Of a stretch of DNA of 64,000 nt, positions 44,352 to 53,207 are shown piece after piece. The notes beneath the pieces are model-generated. The model had not been told where the DNA came from and ran no database searches. It saw only the letters and a program-made list of their open reading frames with translations. This stretch comes from Bin5 sp965242905 (GTDB lineage: Bacteria > Chloroflexota > Anaerolineae > Caldilineales > Caldilineaceae), in assembly GCA_965242905.1 (NCBI GenBank), contig CBDETM010000002.1, forward strand, positions 4,216,001-4,280,000, written 5' to 3'. The position numbers and the translations under genes were made by a program. Each line of letters begins with the position of its first letter. Within the stretch, counting starts at the first letter, position 1.

Positions 44352-45719
44352 TCAGTCGACAACCAGGCGATACCCTCTACCTCGGACTGTGGTGATATAG
44401 ACAGGCTCTGACGGATCCGGCTCCACCTTCTGGCGCAACCGGCTGACCAGCTTCTCGATTCGGGAATCGTCAACTTCCAGCATGTGTTCGTCACCCCACA
44501 CGCCTTCGACAATTTCGTATTTGTCTACAATGTTGTTGCTCATCAGGTAGAGTAGCTTCATCAACCGGTATTCAAGATGTGTGAGGTCAATCGGACGGCC
44601 GCCTACGGTCACTTTCCCGCTCTCTTCATCCACACGCAGCCCTTCTCCGAAAGTCGCTGTGGTCTGGTGCGCCAGAACGTACTCGGCGAAGAGACGGCAG
44701 AATGCGCGCAGCTCTTCCCGCTCCTGAACTAGAACGTGCTGCTTCATCAACTGCGACAATGTGAAAGCGTCAGGCTCCAGCCCGGAGAACAGCAGGCGCA
44801 GGGCCTCCTGCTGCTCTGACGTGCAGCTGTTCCATATCTTCTCGCTCTCAGTATGCAGTGCAGGATCTCCGCGTACCAGATCGATCAGACCCCTGAGAAA
44901 GACGAAGCGATTCTCCTCGCTCCCACTCTCTCCGCCTGACCCCGCTTCCGCACGCCCGATAATCCTGCTGACCCCCGCCAGATAGCCCGGATGCCCACCC
45001 GTCCACTGGTAGACGAATTCGAAATCCTCTACAAACGGGACGGCGCCATTCAGCGCGGCAATCTGGCGAAGGTACTGCTCCACGTCATGGCGGGGAAGCG
45101 GAGCAAGATGCCACGGATGATGCGAGAACAGCTCACCAAATTCGCCGCTGTGGTCGCCTGGACGCAGAATCGCCAGGGGCCGTACCGTTGCGGTCACAAA
45201 GACAAGCCGGCTGCCGAATCGGTCCTTCTTGGCCCGCAGGTTGAGAAAAACACGCGTGTCGATCTGCTGAAATGGCTCGTCGAACTCGTCGAACATCAGA
45301 ATCAGTTTGTATTCTGAACCGTAGAGCGCGGCGTTGAGCCCGTTGCTGAAACTCAGGGGCACCTGAAATACGTTTGCTGGCGCCACCAGCGCCTCGTAGG
45401 CGTCCTGCAGCGCCTGGTTTCCCGCCAGGGCTGGGCCGCTTTCCCGCAGGCATCGCAGCACCAGCTCGTAAAACCCCTGCTCCGTCATCTCCAACATGCG
45501 GTTGCAATCGATGTAGACCGGCAGAAACGCGCTCCCGTCTTCGCCCAGCTGTTGCAGCCAGACGTCCGCGTGCGCCAGTGCCCGCATCAGAGAAGACTTG
45601 CCCACATTGCTGAAACCCGTAATCTCAACGCAATGTGAGTTGTTGAGCATCTGAATGATGGGCCCAACGTCGGACTGACGCATCTTGCTTCCATCCGGTT
45701 GGCGCAGCATCGTCGTCAT
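44352..45719 (-). CDS. AAA-type ATPase fused to OmpR/PhoB-type winged helix
   Basis: 455 residues. N-terminal P-loop ATPase: Walker A in GFSNVGKSSL (35-44) and Walker B in LILMFDEFDEPF, with VFVTATVRPLA resembling a sensor and a helical bundle with GGHPGYLAGVSRIIG after it. The C-terminal ~85 residues (IDLTHLEYRLMKLLYLMSNN, YEIVEGVWGDEHMLEVDD, RIEKLVSRLRQKVEPDPSEP, VYITTVRGRGYRL) are a trans_reg_C winged helix. There is no receiver domain, so ATP binding or an unknown ligand, rather than phosphorylation, probably drives DNA binding. This resembles STAND-type regulators. The target is unknown. Confidence 0.85.
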   Translation of the reverse strand: MTTMLRQPDGSKMRQSDVGPIIQMLNNSHCVEITGFSNVGKSSLMRALAHADVWLQQLGEDGSAFLPVYIDCNRMLEMTEQGFYELVLRCLRESGPALAGNQALQDAYEALVAPANVFQVPLSFSNGLNAALYGSEYKLILMFDEFDEPFQQIDTRVFLNLRAKKDRFGSRLVFVTATVRPLAILRPGDHSGEFGELFSHHPWHLAPLPRHDVEQYLRQIAALNGAVPFVEDFEFVYQWTGGHPGYLAGVSRIIGRAEAGSGGESGSEENRFVFLRGLIDLVRGDPALHTESEKIWNSCTSEQQEALRLLFSGLEPDAFTLSQLMKQHVLVQEREELRAFCRLFAEYVLAHQTTATFGEGLRVDEESGKVTVGGRPIDLTHLEYRLMKLLYLMSNNIVDKYEIVEGVWGDEHMLEVDDSRIEKLVSRLRQKVEPDPSEPVYITTVRGRGYRLVVD

Positions 45720-46259
45720 AGGCCCCCCATTCTACAGCCACTCATCTCTCAATCCCCGACCTGGATTACGTCCCCGCAATATCCGCCGACCACCCAACCC
45801 CAACTCAAATTCCAACTCTACACGAGGCGAGAGAGTTTTCCTCACTACTCACTCCTCTCCCCTCTCTCCTCGCTTTTTTGGGCGGTCGGGCCTATTCGGC
45901 CCTCCCTTGTGCGGGGGCTCCGTCCCCGCAACGCCCCCTCTCCTGTCCGCGCCGTAGCGAGTGTGTGGCTAAATGGAAGTTGTCGTCTCGCGGCGGCCGG
46001 GCTTCCACCCCCCTAACCCCCCGTATTGGCACTTTCAGAGTATATGCCAGCGCAGGCAAAACAGGCGAGGCAACTCCCATACATACCCAACGTTCACCGC
46101 TATGACCATCGCGAGCCCGCTACAGAAATACTGACGGTTCGTACCGCCCAGATAAAACACACACAGAACATGGCTTGGTCGTTCCCGAAAAGCGCGACAA
46201 TCCGGGCCTTCAAACTGGACCCTCATCAGCTACTATTTTCAACACTTGATCCCGACCCG
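45720..46259. other. Intergenic region with dispersed repeat copy C
   Basis: 540 nt between the regulator start and the stop of the MutL-like gene. It contains a CT-rich tract (about 45830-45872) and repeat copy C (45880-46175). No gene is recognised. Confidence 0.5.
45880..46175. repeat. Dispersed double-hairpin repeat, copy C (variant 2)
   Basis: About 296 bp. The hairpin module GGGCC-TATTC-GGCCC plus GCGGGGGC-TCC-GTCCCCGC shows a C-to-T change that keeps a G-U pair. It then has TGTCCGCGCCGTAGCGAGTG, CCAGCGCAGGCAAAACAGGC and GACCATCGCGAGCCCGCTAC, which match copy D but not A or B. It ends near AGAACATGGCT. Confidence 0.88.
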
Positions 46260-47558
46260 TCAAACACTGGCAAATTCGCTGCCGTCCTCCAGCAGAATGT
46301 CTGCCGTCAATACCTCAGCAGCCGCCTCAGGCGACGCTTGGCCGACTCCGGCCACCACCGGGACAAGACCCAGCGGATCCCACCAGAACGCCGGCAGAGC
46401 CGTCGGCCGCTGAGACCCCAGTACCGGCGGCGGCTGAGACGGCCTGGGCCAATTCTCCGGCCACTCGCCGCTGACCAGGCGCACGGGCGGCCAGTCTGCC
46501 AGGATCTCCGGGCGTTCTCCTGGCCGCACGCAGCTGATTCTCAGACCGTCGCTCTCCTGATCGGGCATCGCCCACACCCAGACATGCACCCACCTGTCTG
46601 CCGCCGCGTACACGCCGTGCAATGTCGGCAGCTGTTGACGCCGCCTCCACAGGCGGACCGCCTGCGCAAACGCCCACTGCGTGCTGGACAGCTCAACCGG
46701 GTGATCGAGCCAGCCCGCAATCTCCTGCATCGCAGGTATGGCCAGCGATCGCTGCCAGTGAAGTCGCTCGAGTATACTGTGTAGAGCGGTAGCGCTCCTG
46801 CCGTCGGCGCCGTCGAACACGTTATCGGCCTTCACGGCCGCACTCCCGCCTGTCCGCTGTCGCCAGCTCGCAAGCGCCGCATCCGCCGACTGGCTGTTGC
46901 CGGCAAAACAGAACAGCGGCCTGTCTTCAGCCGCCAGCCGCGCCGCGGCCTCAATCACGAGACCGCTCAAATTCAGTACCCCGTCCGTGCTCCCAGGCCC
47001 AGCATGTTCCTGTCCGCCAACCACCAGAATAATATCAGGACGCAATGCCTCGAATTCTCTGGTCAGTGCTCCCGCGCTCCGCTGGGGGCCCGGCAGATAA
47101 GTCGCCACCGGGTTGCACAGCGCCCCGGCAAGTGCCGCTTCGCCCGCAGCCAGACTGCCTCCCCCCGAAAGGCCGGCCAACCATACCCGCAAAGGCGCCT
47201 GCAGGTCCGCAACCGCGATCGCCTGGCCAACGCCCTCCGCCACCGCCTCGCCCCGCCTGTGCAGATGGGGTCGCCCCCTTTCGCCGTCCCAGAGCGAGAT
47301 GTTGAACTGGTTCTCCAGGCGTCTGACAGCCTGGATGACGGCAGACTTACATTCGTCCGGGCTGGCGCGTTCGGACAGCTCAACCATCTGCCACCCTGCC
47401 AACCGGTGAATCTCTTCGACCGGCTCAATCAGGACGGCTGCTGCTCGTCGAGGCTCCGCTGCCAGCGCCAGAATGCTCTGCGGAGCGAAATCAGCCAGCG
47501 AAGCTGGGGGACCTACCTGACTCGAGATCGACGCCGGCAGAACACGTGACAAGCTCAT
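46260..47558 (-). CDS. Degenerate MutL-like (glutamate mutase L family) protein
   Basis: 432 residues from ATG 47558, whose ATGA overlaps the preceding stop. Its layout recalls the MutL/GlmL actin-fold family: an opening strand LADFAPQSILALAAEP where MutL has D-x-G-S/T-x-x-T, VWLAGLSGGGSLAAGEAALA, and IILVVGGQEHAGPG followed by VLNLSGLVIEAA, which parallels the GGTDGG pattern. The phosphate motifs have lost key Gly/Thr residues, so ATPase activity is doubtful. Last gene of the six-gene operon (51466 to 46260). No signal peptide or transmembrane helix is obvious. The assignment is tentative. Confidence 0.5.
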   Translation of the reverse strand: MSLSRVLPASISSQVGPPASLADFAPQSILALAAEPRRAAAVLIEPVEEIHRLAGWQMVELSERASPDECKSAVIQAVRRLENQFNISLWDGERGRPHLHRRGEAVAEGVGQAIAVADLQAPLRVWLAGLSGGGSLAAGEAALAGALCNPVATYLPGPQRSAGALTREFEALRPDIILVVGGQEHAGPGSTDGVLNLSGLVIEAAARLAAEDRPLFCFAGNSQSADAALASWRQRTGGSAAVKADNVFDGADGRSATALHSILERLHWQRSLAIPAMQEIAGWLDHPVELSSTQWAFAQAVRLWRRRQQLPTLHGVYAAADRWVHVWVWAMPDQESDGLRISCVRPGERPEILADWPPVRLVSGEWPENWPRPSQPPPVLGSQRPTALPAFWWDPLGLVPVVAGVGQASPEAAAEVLTADILLEDGSEFASV

Positions 47559-48421
47559 GATCCGGCCCCGCGTAGAGCAGCCCAAATCAGCTGCCAGAGG
47601 TCACTTCGCGGAACTTCAAATAGTAAATAGTCCAGCCGCGACACAACAAGCGCGAAACGCGCCGCCACAAGCCGCGCGAAAACTATGCCCGCAGCCAGCC
47701 ATAGCGCCCTGCGGCCTATGCCCTCCCACACGCGCAGCAGCGTCAGAAAAAGCACTCTGTAAAGCCTCGGCCGGCCTTCGTCAGCCGCTTCCGCATCCTC
47801 CGACGCCAAAGACTCCGGAGCCGGGCTACCATTCTTACCTCCGCCGGCGTTGGGGCCAAACTGCAAGTGGATCAGCACGCCGCCCGTGATCAATAGAGTC
47901 AGAAACCTGACCAGCCACCTCGCCTGGCCGGCGCCGGCCTGCCCATCGGCTGCAGCCACAGCCGCGTCAAGTTGTGGCCACAGCGTCCCCTGCACCGCCC
48001 CGCTCACCGCCACCCCCATAACGACGCCGCCCAGAATGGCTGCAGGCACCGCCGCCAGCAGCCGCAGCACACGCCTCCCGCCCAGCCTCTCAGGCGGTCG
48101 CCGCAACAGCTCCAACCCGCCTCCCCACATCAGCAAGCCCAGCACAAACGGCAGCCACAGATTCAAAAAGCCCGTTTCACCCGCCGACTGCCACGACATC
48201 GGATCAGCCAGCAGCGGGCCAAAGAGCCGCGGCCAAAGCACGTTGCGCCAAACCAGGACAGCCGTGTAACCCAGCCCGGCGCCGACCAGGATGTACTGCC
48301 CCAAACGCGCCAGAAAACTGTCGCGCACAACATAGCTTCCGATCATCAGGGAAACAACCAGCCCCAGGACCAGTCCCGCGTCCTCCATGATACCGGGTAG
48401 ACCGTTGCTGAATGGGCTCAC
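47555..48421 (-). CDS. Polytopic membrane protein of unknown function
   Basis: 288 residues from GTG 48421, which overlaps the upstream stop (GTGA); an internal ATG at 48388 is an alternative without a ribosome site. Hydrophobic segments: AGLVLGLVVSLMIGSYVV, LGQYILVGAGLGYTAVLVW, LWLPFVLGLLMWGGGLELL, LLAAVPAAILGGVVMGVAVS, VRFLTLLITGGVLIHL, then a soluble loop rich in Gly/Glu/Ala, then VLFLTLLRVWEGIGRRALWL. About six to seven transmembrane helices. No known family is recognised. Overlaps with both neighbours indicate translational coupling. Confidence 0.7.
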   Translation of the reverse strand: MSPFSNGLPGIMEDAGLVLGLVVSLMIGSYVVRDSFLARLGQYILVGAGLGYTAVLVWRNVLWPRLFGPLLADPMSWQSAGETGFLNLWLPFVLGLLMWGGGLELLRRPPERLGGRRVLRLLAAVPAAILGGVVMGVAVSGAVQGTLWPQLDAAVAAADGQAGAGQARWLVRFLTLLITGGVLIHLQFGPNAGGGKNGSPAPESLASEDAEAADEGRPRLYRVLFLTLLRVWEGIGRRALWLAAGIVFARLVAARFALVVSRLDYLLFEVPRSDLWQLIWAALRGAGS

Positions 48422-49824
48422 GGTCTTCTCCGTTCCGTAAGCCCGGCCAGGTTTCCAAGCAACACAGCCGCGATCAGAATGACCACGCCCCAATTCAAGC
48501 CGTTGATCTGCCGCAGCGATCGTACCTGCTCTACGACGCTGCGGGCACGCTCCAGCCGGCGAACATAGGCGCTGCCCCCATCCCAGCCGCTGACCAGCCC
48601 GGCCAGCTGTCCGCTGTGCAGATAGGGCCGAACCGACGGGTCGACAACGGCACTGGTGGCCGCAACGACCGTGCCGCCGTTGAGTGGCTGCACCTGCTCC
48701 AGCCACCGCCGCACATCTTCAGCGCGGGCGGCGATCACGAGAGTCAGCGCCGGCCCGCTGTCGCCTAACTCGGCTATACTGAACCGTTCTCGGAGGTCCA
48801 CCCAGCTCGGATCCACCGGCAGGGCCCGCGCCGGCGCCGCGCCCAGCAGCGGAAGTGAAGCGCCGCCGCCGGGGAGAAATCCCCCCTCGATCACCAGGTT
48901 GGCCGTGATCTGCGTGCGCGACGGCCGCTGCAACGACGCTTCGGCCCTCGCGATAACCCGCCGTGCCGTGGCCGGCCCGCCCGGCAGCTGGCTGAATACA
49001 ATCAGTTTCGCCTGTCTTCGCAGCAGATGTTCGATGAGTGGCTGCGCGACATGGTCCATTTCCCCGGCGGTTGCCGGATCATACGCCCAGTTCACCAAGA
49101 CAAGGCTGTTCGGCTGCAAACTGTCGATCTGCCTGTGAGCCTGTTCCAGCCCGGGCAGTGCGTGCGGCCCGGCGCCTCCTCGCGGAGTCTCCGTGCCCCA
49201 GAGCAGTGCCCCAGCCACGGCCAGCAGTAGGATCAATTCAAGCCAGTACCGTCGCTCCAAGCCCTCACCGTTCTGCAATGGCTCCCCAACGGTTGCCGTC
49301 ATGTCCGGAAGGGCGCCCACCGCCGTCGGCAGCTCTTCGGAAAAGAGACGGCGTAGATGCCTCCGTTCCTCTTCGTCCGCGGACAGTTCTGCGGAAGGGC
49401 CGGTTGTATGGTCGCGTGTTAGATCGTCGGCGCCTGAAGTAGACGTGATGTACGAGAGTGGATCAGCAGGTTCGAGCAGACCACCAGGTCCTCTCAGCAG
49501 AGGGCCCGCCGCAGAAGCGCCCCGGCTCGGGCCCTCTCCGTGAGCATCCTCGACCGATTCGTCCTCTTCGGAATCCACTTGGGGCCAGTCCCGGGAGTCG
49601 TCTGTGTCGGAACTTCCCCTCGGCGGCTGTTGCTCTGCCCCCTCCTCGTCAGGTTGGGGAGGATCCGCCCCCTGTTCGCCCGCGCCCGCGTCTGGCCCTT
49701 CCGCAGATTCGCCGGAAGGTTCAGGCTGCCCCTTCTGGCCCCCTAGGATCGTGCCGCATTGGACACAGAATTGAGCGGCAACCGGGTTACCATACCCGCA
49801 ATGTGGACAGTCCGAAGTCGCCAT
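48418..49824 (-). CDS. Zinc-ribbon and membrane-anchored protein
   Basis: 468 residues from ATG 49824 (GGAGG 10 nt upstream). The N-terminal zinc ribbon is CPHCGYGNPVAAQFCVQCG, with two CxxC knuckles. A long acidic Glu/Asp/Pro/Gly linker follows, then a transmembrane helix near residue 200 (LELILLLAVAGALLWG). An alpha/beta extracytoplasmic domain comes next (NSLVLVNWAYDPATAGEMDH, KLIVFSQLPGGPATARRVI, LTLVIAARAEDVRRWL, GTVVAATSAVVDPSVRPYL), and a final helix WGVVILIAAVLLGNLAGL. The ribbon probably faces the cytoplasm. The central domain resembles a periplasmic-binding-like or transferase fold but is unidentified. Confidence 0.7.
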   Translation of the reverse strand: MATSDCPHCGYGNPVAAQFCVQCGTILGGQKGQPEPSGESAEGPDAGAGEQGADPPQPDEEGAEQQPPRGSSDTDDSRDWPQVDSEEDESVEDAHGEGPSRGASAAGPLLRGPGGLLEPADPLSYITSTSGADDLTRDHTTGPSAELSADEEERRHLRRLFSEELPTAVGALPDMTATVGEPLQNGEGLERRYWLELILLLAVAGALLWGTETPRGGAGPHALPGLEQAHRQIDSLQPNSLVLVNWAYDPATAGEMDHVAQPLIEHLLRRQAKLIVFSQLPGGPATARRVIARAEASLQRPSRTQITANLVIEGGFLPGGGASLPLLGAAPARALPVDPSWVDLRERFSIAELGDSGPALTLVIAARAEDVRRWLEQVQPLNGGTVVAATSAVVDPSVRPYLHSGQLAGLVSGWDGGSAYVRRLERARSVVEQVRSLRQINGLNWGVVILIAAVLLGNLAGLTERRRP

Positions 49825-49910
49825 CGGCGCAGCGGCCTCCAAGCAAAAACTAACTGTGCGAAAACCGAAAACAGCCGCACCTCAACACGACTGCTTGCGG
49901 TTATCTGAAT

Positions 49911-50540
49911 CTATTTCGCGTTGTTCACGATCAGTCGGAGGCTGATAAAGAGGACTGCCAGCGCGCCACCGAGCAGTACGCCCCGCATCGCGGCCATCAC
50001 AGGCCATGTAAGCAGCCAGTCGACCAGAGCGACCACCGAATCGGGCACTATCTCGTAGAGGAAGGGCGTCTGCACCAGGAGCATCAACAGGGCGCCGGCC
50101 GTAATCCAGACGCCTCCCGGCCGGCCGATGCGCAAAAAATGGTACGCCGCACTCACTAGGAAGATTCCGGTCAGCGCAAAAAGCGTTGCCTGCCCTGGCG
50201 CCAGCACGGCATCGAATACCCACTCCGAAAGTTGGCCTCTCGTGCCCTCAGGCGACGAGATTCCGGCGCCAAGAACCAGGGCAAATACGATCAACAGGAT
50301 GAGGCTCAGCAGCCACTCTCTTTGCCCGCGTTGAACCCTGACAAGGTGGAACCTGACTGCGTTGGCAATGCCCAGGATGATTGCGAAACCCCCCAGCAGT
50401 AACGCCCAACCGTAAAGCGTAGTCGCAACGCCAGGCGGCGCGAGGGCCAATCCCAATCGAGAGGATACAACTATCCCGGCGTTGACCAGGACAATCAGGA
50501 GGACGATGCGATTCAACCAGCCCGATCGGGTAGAGAACAC
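49911..50540 (-). CDS. Polytopic membrane protein of unknown function
   Basis: 209 residues with GTG start 50540. About five hydrophobic helices (IVLLIVLVNAGIVVSSRLG, TLYGWALLLGGFAIILGIA, WLLSLILLIVFALVLGAGI, ATLFALTGIFLVSAAYHFL, GVWITAGALLMLLVQTPFL, MRGVLLGGALAVLFISLRL). No family is recognised. It lies 6 nt after the upstream gene of the operon and 86 nt before the zinc-ribbon gene, the largest gap in this unit. Confidence 0.7.
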   Translation of the reverse strand: MFSTRSGWLNRIVLLIVLVNAGIVVSSRLGLALAPPGVATTLYGWALLLGGFAIILGIANAVRFHLVRVQRGQREWLLSLILLIVFALVLGAGISSPEGTRGQLSEWVFDAVLAPGQATLFALTGIFLVSAAYHFLRIGRPGGVWITAGALLMLLVQTPFLYEIVPDSVVALVDWLLTWPVMAAMRGVLLGGALAVLFISLRLIVNNAK

Positions 50541-50546
50541 CGGCGT

Positions 50547-51176
50547 CTATCCAAAGAATGAGGCGGCAAGCAGCGAGAACGCCAGTAGGCCCCCCACCCA
50601 GCGTTCCCCCTTACGCAACCAGGCGTCATCCGAGGACGCCGCGGGTTCGGACAAATGAACTTGGTCGCTGACCGCTGCCAGTAACTCGATGTCCGAAACT
50701 TCAACGCCGGCTGATGTCGACGACGGCGCAGACCAGTCCAACCCTGGCGGCGTCGCGCCTCGGCCCCCCTGCTGCCCCGCCAGGTTTAGCACAGCCGCGT
50801 ACAGCGCGCTGTCAGCACCCGCATAGAGGACCGTCCGACCTGCATCGTCGGACCCTTCCGCCAGGCCCTCCGCTTCCTCTTCTGAGACCGCGCCGGGAAC
50901 TGCCGCCGCGTGGCGTCGATACCCGCCGACTGCAGGGCGCCAGACAAGCATGGCCAGCAGCCAGAGCCAGCCGTCACCCCCGGTGACGATCGTCGGATGC
51001 TGCGGCCCCAGGTTCTGGCGGGCAAGGCGGCTCAGCGCCAGCAGTTTCAGCAGTCCTCCCCTGTAGAGCGAGTCAAGCCCCAGGGCGAACAACGGCGTCT
51101 CCCCGGACTCATTGGCATTGTCGGCAAGCCGCCGCCATGCCTGCGACTGTTGTCCAGGGTCGGAAAAATAGTTCAT
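50547..51176 (-). CDS. Hypothetical membrane-associated protein
   Basis: 209 residues from ATG 51176, which overlaps the upstream stop (ATGA). An in-frame extension to 51416 would read an Arg/Ser-rich antisense stretch of the preceding gene and is rejected. A helical start MNYFSDPGQQSQAWRRLADN is followed by HPTIVTGGDGWLWLLAMLVW (one possible helix), an Asp/Glu-rich middle, and a C-terminal hydrophobic segment RWVGGLLAFSLLAASFFG. No known family; probably a membrane-anchored component of the six-gene unit. Confidence 0.65.
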   Translation of the reverse strand: MNYFSDPGQQSQAWRRLADNANESGETPLFALGLDSLYRGGLLKLLALSRLARQNLGPQHPTIVTGGDGWLWLLAMLVWRPAVGGYRRHAAAVPGAVSEEEAEGLAEGSDDAGRTVLYAGADSALYAAVLNLAGQQGGRGATPPGLDWSAPSSTSAGVEVSDIELLAAVSDQVHLSEPAASSDDAWLRKGERWVGGLLAFSLLAASFFG

Positions 51177-51466
51177 GTCTCGGATTTCAGGTCGCGAGCT
51201 GCTGGGTGCTCCTTCTCCAACAGTTCCGCCAGTCGATCTGACAGCGCGGTGGGGCCGCCTGGATCGGAGAGTAAACGGGCCCAGGGTCCTAGCCCGTCGC
51301 CGCCCAGGAGCGCAGCCACGGGCTGCAGAATCAGCAATACCTGGCCGAGAGCAAATGCCAGCGGACGGTTCCCAGCCAGCAAGAGAACTGCAGGTAAGAC
51401 CATCCGCCTCTGACAAATCGCCGAAAGCGTCGCGTCAACTGTCTCTTCAAATTGCACTTCGTGCAT
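51173..51466 (-). CDS. Small hypothetical protein, first gene of six-gene operon
   Basis: 97 residues: MHEVQFEETVDATLSAICQR, then a hydrophobic stretch RMVLPAVLLLAGNRPLAFAL and LLILQPVAALLGG, ending in a charged tail RLAELLEKEHPAARDLKSE. It may span the membrane once or twice. It has no recognised family. The upstream 207 nt to the divergent sugar-isomerase gene should carry the operon promoter. Confidence 0.6.
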   Translation of the reverse strand: MHEVQFEETVDATLSAICQRRMVLPAVLLLAGNRPLAFALGQVLLILQPVAALLGGDGLGPWARLLSDPGGPTALSDRLAELLEKEHPAARDLKSET

Positions 51467-51673
51467 TCGTATCGCTTAAACCTCGCACACGCCCCTTCTT
51501 CAGGCAGATCTGTTGAAATACCAAAAAATTGTACCACAGGGCCGTTCGCGCGCCAGACAAAGTTCCGACAACGCAAGACCCTCCCAACTTGCGTCTGAAT
51601 GGCTATCCATTGTTTACTGTAGGCTTGAAACATGCCAACAGCCAAGTTTCCCTTACAGTTCAGGAGAACATCC

Positions 51674-52447
51674 ATGAGCCAAAACGTTCTTGCCGCGCAA
51701 CTCTTCACAGTGCGCGATCTTACCAAGACCGCCGAAGATTTCGCAGACACAATCGCCAAAATCAGCGCCATCGGATACACGGCGGTGCAGGTATCGGCAA
51801 TTGGCCCGATCTCCCCCGAAGACGTCAAGAAGATCTGCGATGATCACGGCATCACTATCGTGAACACCCACATCGCCTGGCCCCGCCTCCAGGAGGAAAT
51901 CTCCGCAGTGATCGACGAGCACAACCTCTGGGACTGCAGGCACGTGGCCGTGGGCTCTATGCCTTTCCACTTTATAGAAGCAGGTGAAGAGGGCCTGCGC
52001 CAGTTTGTCGGCGAAGCCAACGAGGTCGGCAAAACGCTCCACGAAGCCGGTCTGACATTCAGCTACCACAACCATAGCTTCGAATTCATCCGCTACGGTG
52101 ACAAGTGCGGGCTCGAAATCCTGTTCGACGAAACCGATCCCCGCTACGTCCAGGCTGAGCTTGACACCTACTGGATTCAATTTGGCGGCGGCGACGTACG
52201 CGACTGGATCCTGCGCGTCAAAGACCGCATGCCGGTCGTCCACCTCAAAGATATGGCAATGGCCGGCTGGCGCGAACACCTTATGATGGAAGTGGGTGAA
52301 GGTAACCTGAACTGGCCCGGTATCCTCGAAGCCTGCCGCCAGGCCAACGTTGAATGGTATGCCGTCGAGCAGGACATCTGCCCGGGCGACCCGTTCGAAA
52401 GCCTCGCCACCAGCTATCGCAACCTCGTCCAAATGGGCCTTTCCTGA
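51674..52447 (+). CDS. Sugar phosphate isomerase/epimerase (xylose isomerase-like TIM barrel)
   Basis: 257 residues from ATG 51674, with CAGGAGA 6-7 nt before. TIM-barrel landmarks: VLAAQLFTVRDLTK, IAKISAIGYTAVQVSAIGPI, ITIVNTHIAW, LTFSYHNHSFEFI (metal-site His), VQAELDTYWIQFGG, RMPVVHLKDM and WYAVEQDICPGDPFESL. This matches the inosose dehydratase/isomerase-like group (YcjR-type). With the epimerase and two Gfo/Idh/MocA oxidoreductases downstream, it suggests an inositol- or 3-keto-sugar catabolic set, which is inference. Confidence 0.9.
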   Translation: MSQNVLAAQLFTVRDLTKTAEDFADTIAKISAIGYTAVQVSAIGPISPEDVKKICDDHGITIVNTHIAWPRLQEEISAVIDEHNLWDCRHVAVGSMPFHFIEAGEEGLRQFVGEANEVGKTLHEAGLTFSYHNHSFEFIRYGDKCGLEILFDETDPRYVQAELDTYWIQFGGGDVRDWILRVKDRMPVVHLKDMAMAGWREHLMMEVGEGNLNWPGILEACRQANVEWYAVEQDICPGDPFESLATSYRNLVQMGLS

Positions 52448-52458
52448 CGCACCCCAAT

Positions 52459-52487
52459 CCCCGTAGGGGCACCCCTTGTGGGTGCCC
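52459..52487. repeat. Short hairpin repeat, copy 1
   Basis: The 29 bp CCCCGTAGGGGC... contains the inverted pair GGGCACCC-CTTGT-GGGTGCCC. An identical 29 bp copy lies at 52550-52578. Its place 12 nt after the isomerase stop makes it a possible transcript end. Confidence 0.75.
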
Positions 52488-52549
52488 AGTTACGCCCAAC
52501 CACTCTGGCCCGCCTCAGCCCAACGGGTGACGCCTCATCTTCCTGCTCC

Positions 52550-52578
52550 CCCCGTAGGGGCACCCCTTGTGGGTGCCC
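52550..52578. repeat. Short hairpin repeat, copy 2
   Basis: Identical 29 bp to the copy at 52459-52487, 91 bp apart, including the GGGCACCC/GGGTGCCC hairpin. Confidence 0.75.
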
Positions 52579-52896
52579 TGGTACTCGCTCAGTATTCGCA
52601 AAACAACGAATCTGAAACGAAAATCGACACACTGCCCCGCAAAGAAAACCGACCCGTCATCGACCTGATTACCTCCTTCCCAGGTCAACCACTTTACGGA
52701 TTTGAGAATTCCCCCAAAAAAACCAAAAAGGCCACCATTTTCGTGGTATACTGATGAAAGCAGCATCAATTGTCGCCACGAAAACGCTCAACACAGTCGA
52801 AACAGAAGAGTGAGAAGACGGCTGTAGAATCCAATAAGCGAATGCCCGCAATCTGTCCTCACGCTATCCATCCGACTCGGCGTTAAACGATTCGAA

Positions 52897-52930
52897 AAGT
52901 CGCGCCAAAAACTCCATTTTGGCGCGACTT
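52897..52930. repeat. Perfect 14 bp inverted repeat
   Basis: AAGTCGCGCCAAAA, loop ACTCCA, TTTTGGCGCGACTT. It is followed at once by GCGAC-containing direct repeats (52936-52975), including a 14-mer GACATGACGCGACA that is also at 30788-30801 beside the antitoxin remnant. Confidence 0.75.
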
Positions 52931-53207
52931 ATGTAGACATGACGCGACATTTGTAGACTTTTGTCGACATAGCGCGACCCGAGTCCAGACAAATAAACTG
53001 AGCAAATGCAAGGTATCGTTGACGTTTGTTACAAAAGCGAAATGCAGGAGAAAACTGCTCTACCGTGCAGGGCCGCGCAGCTGCGCACAGAAAGACCGTT
53101 ACGCCTTTGATAATCTTCGCCTCACTTCGCGTGACTTCGCGGATCGACTGGTTTTGTCCGCCACATCACGCAAGCACAAAAAACCCTGTCAACAGTGTCA
53201 GAAATCC

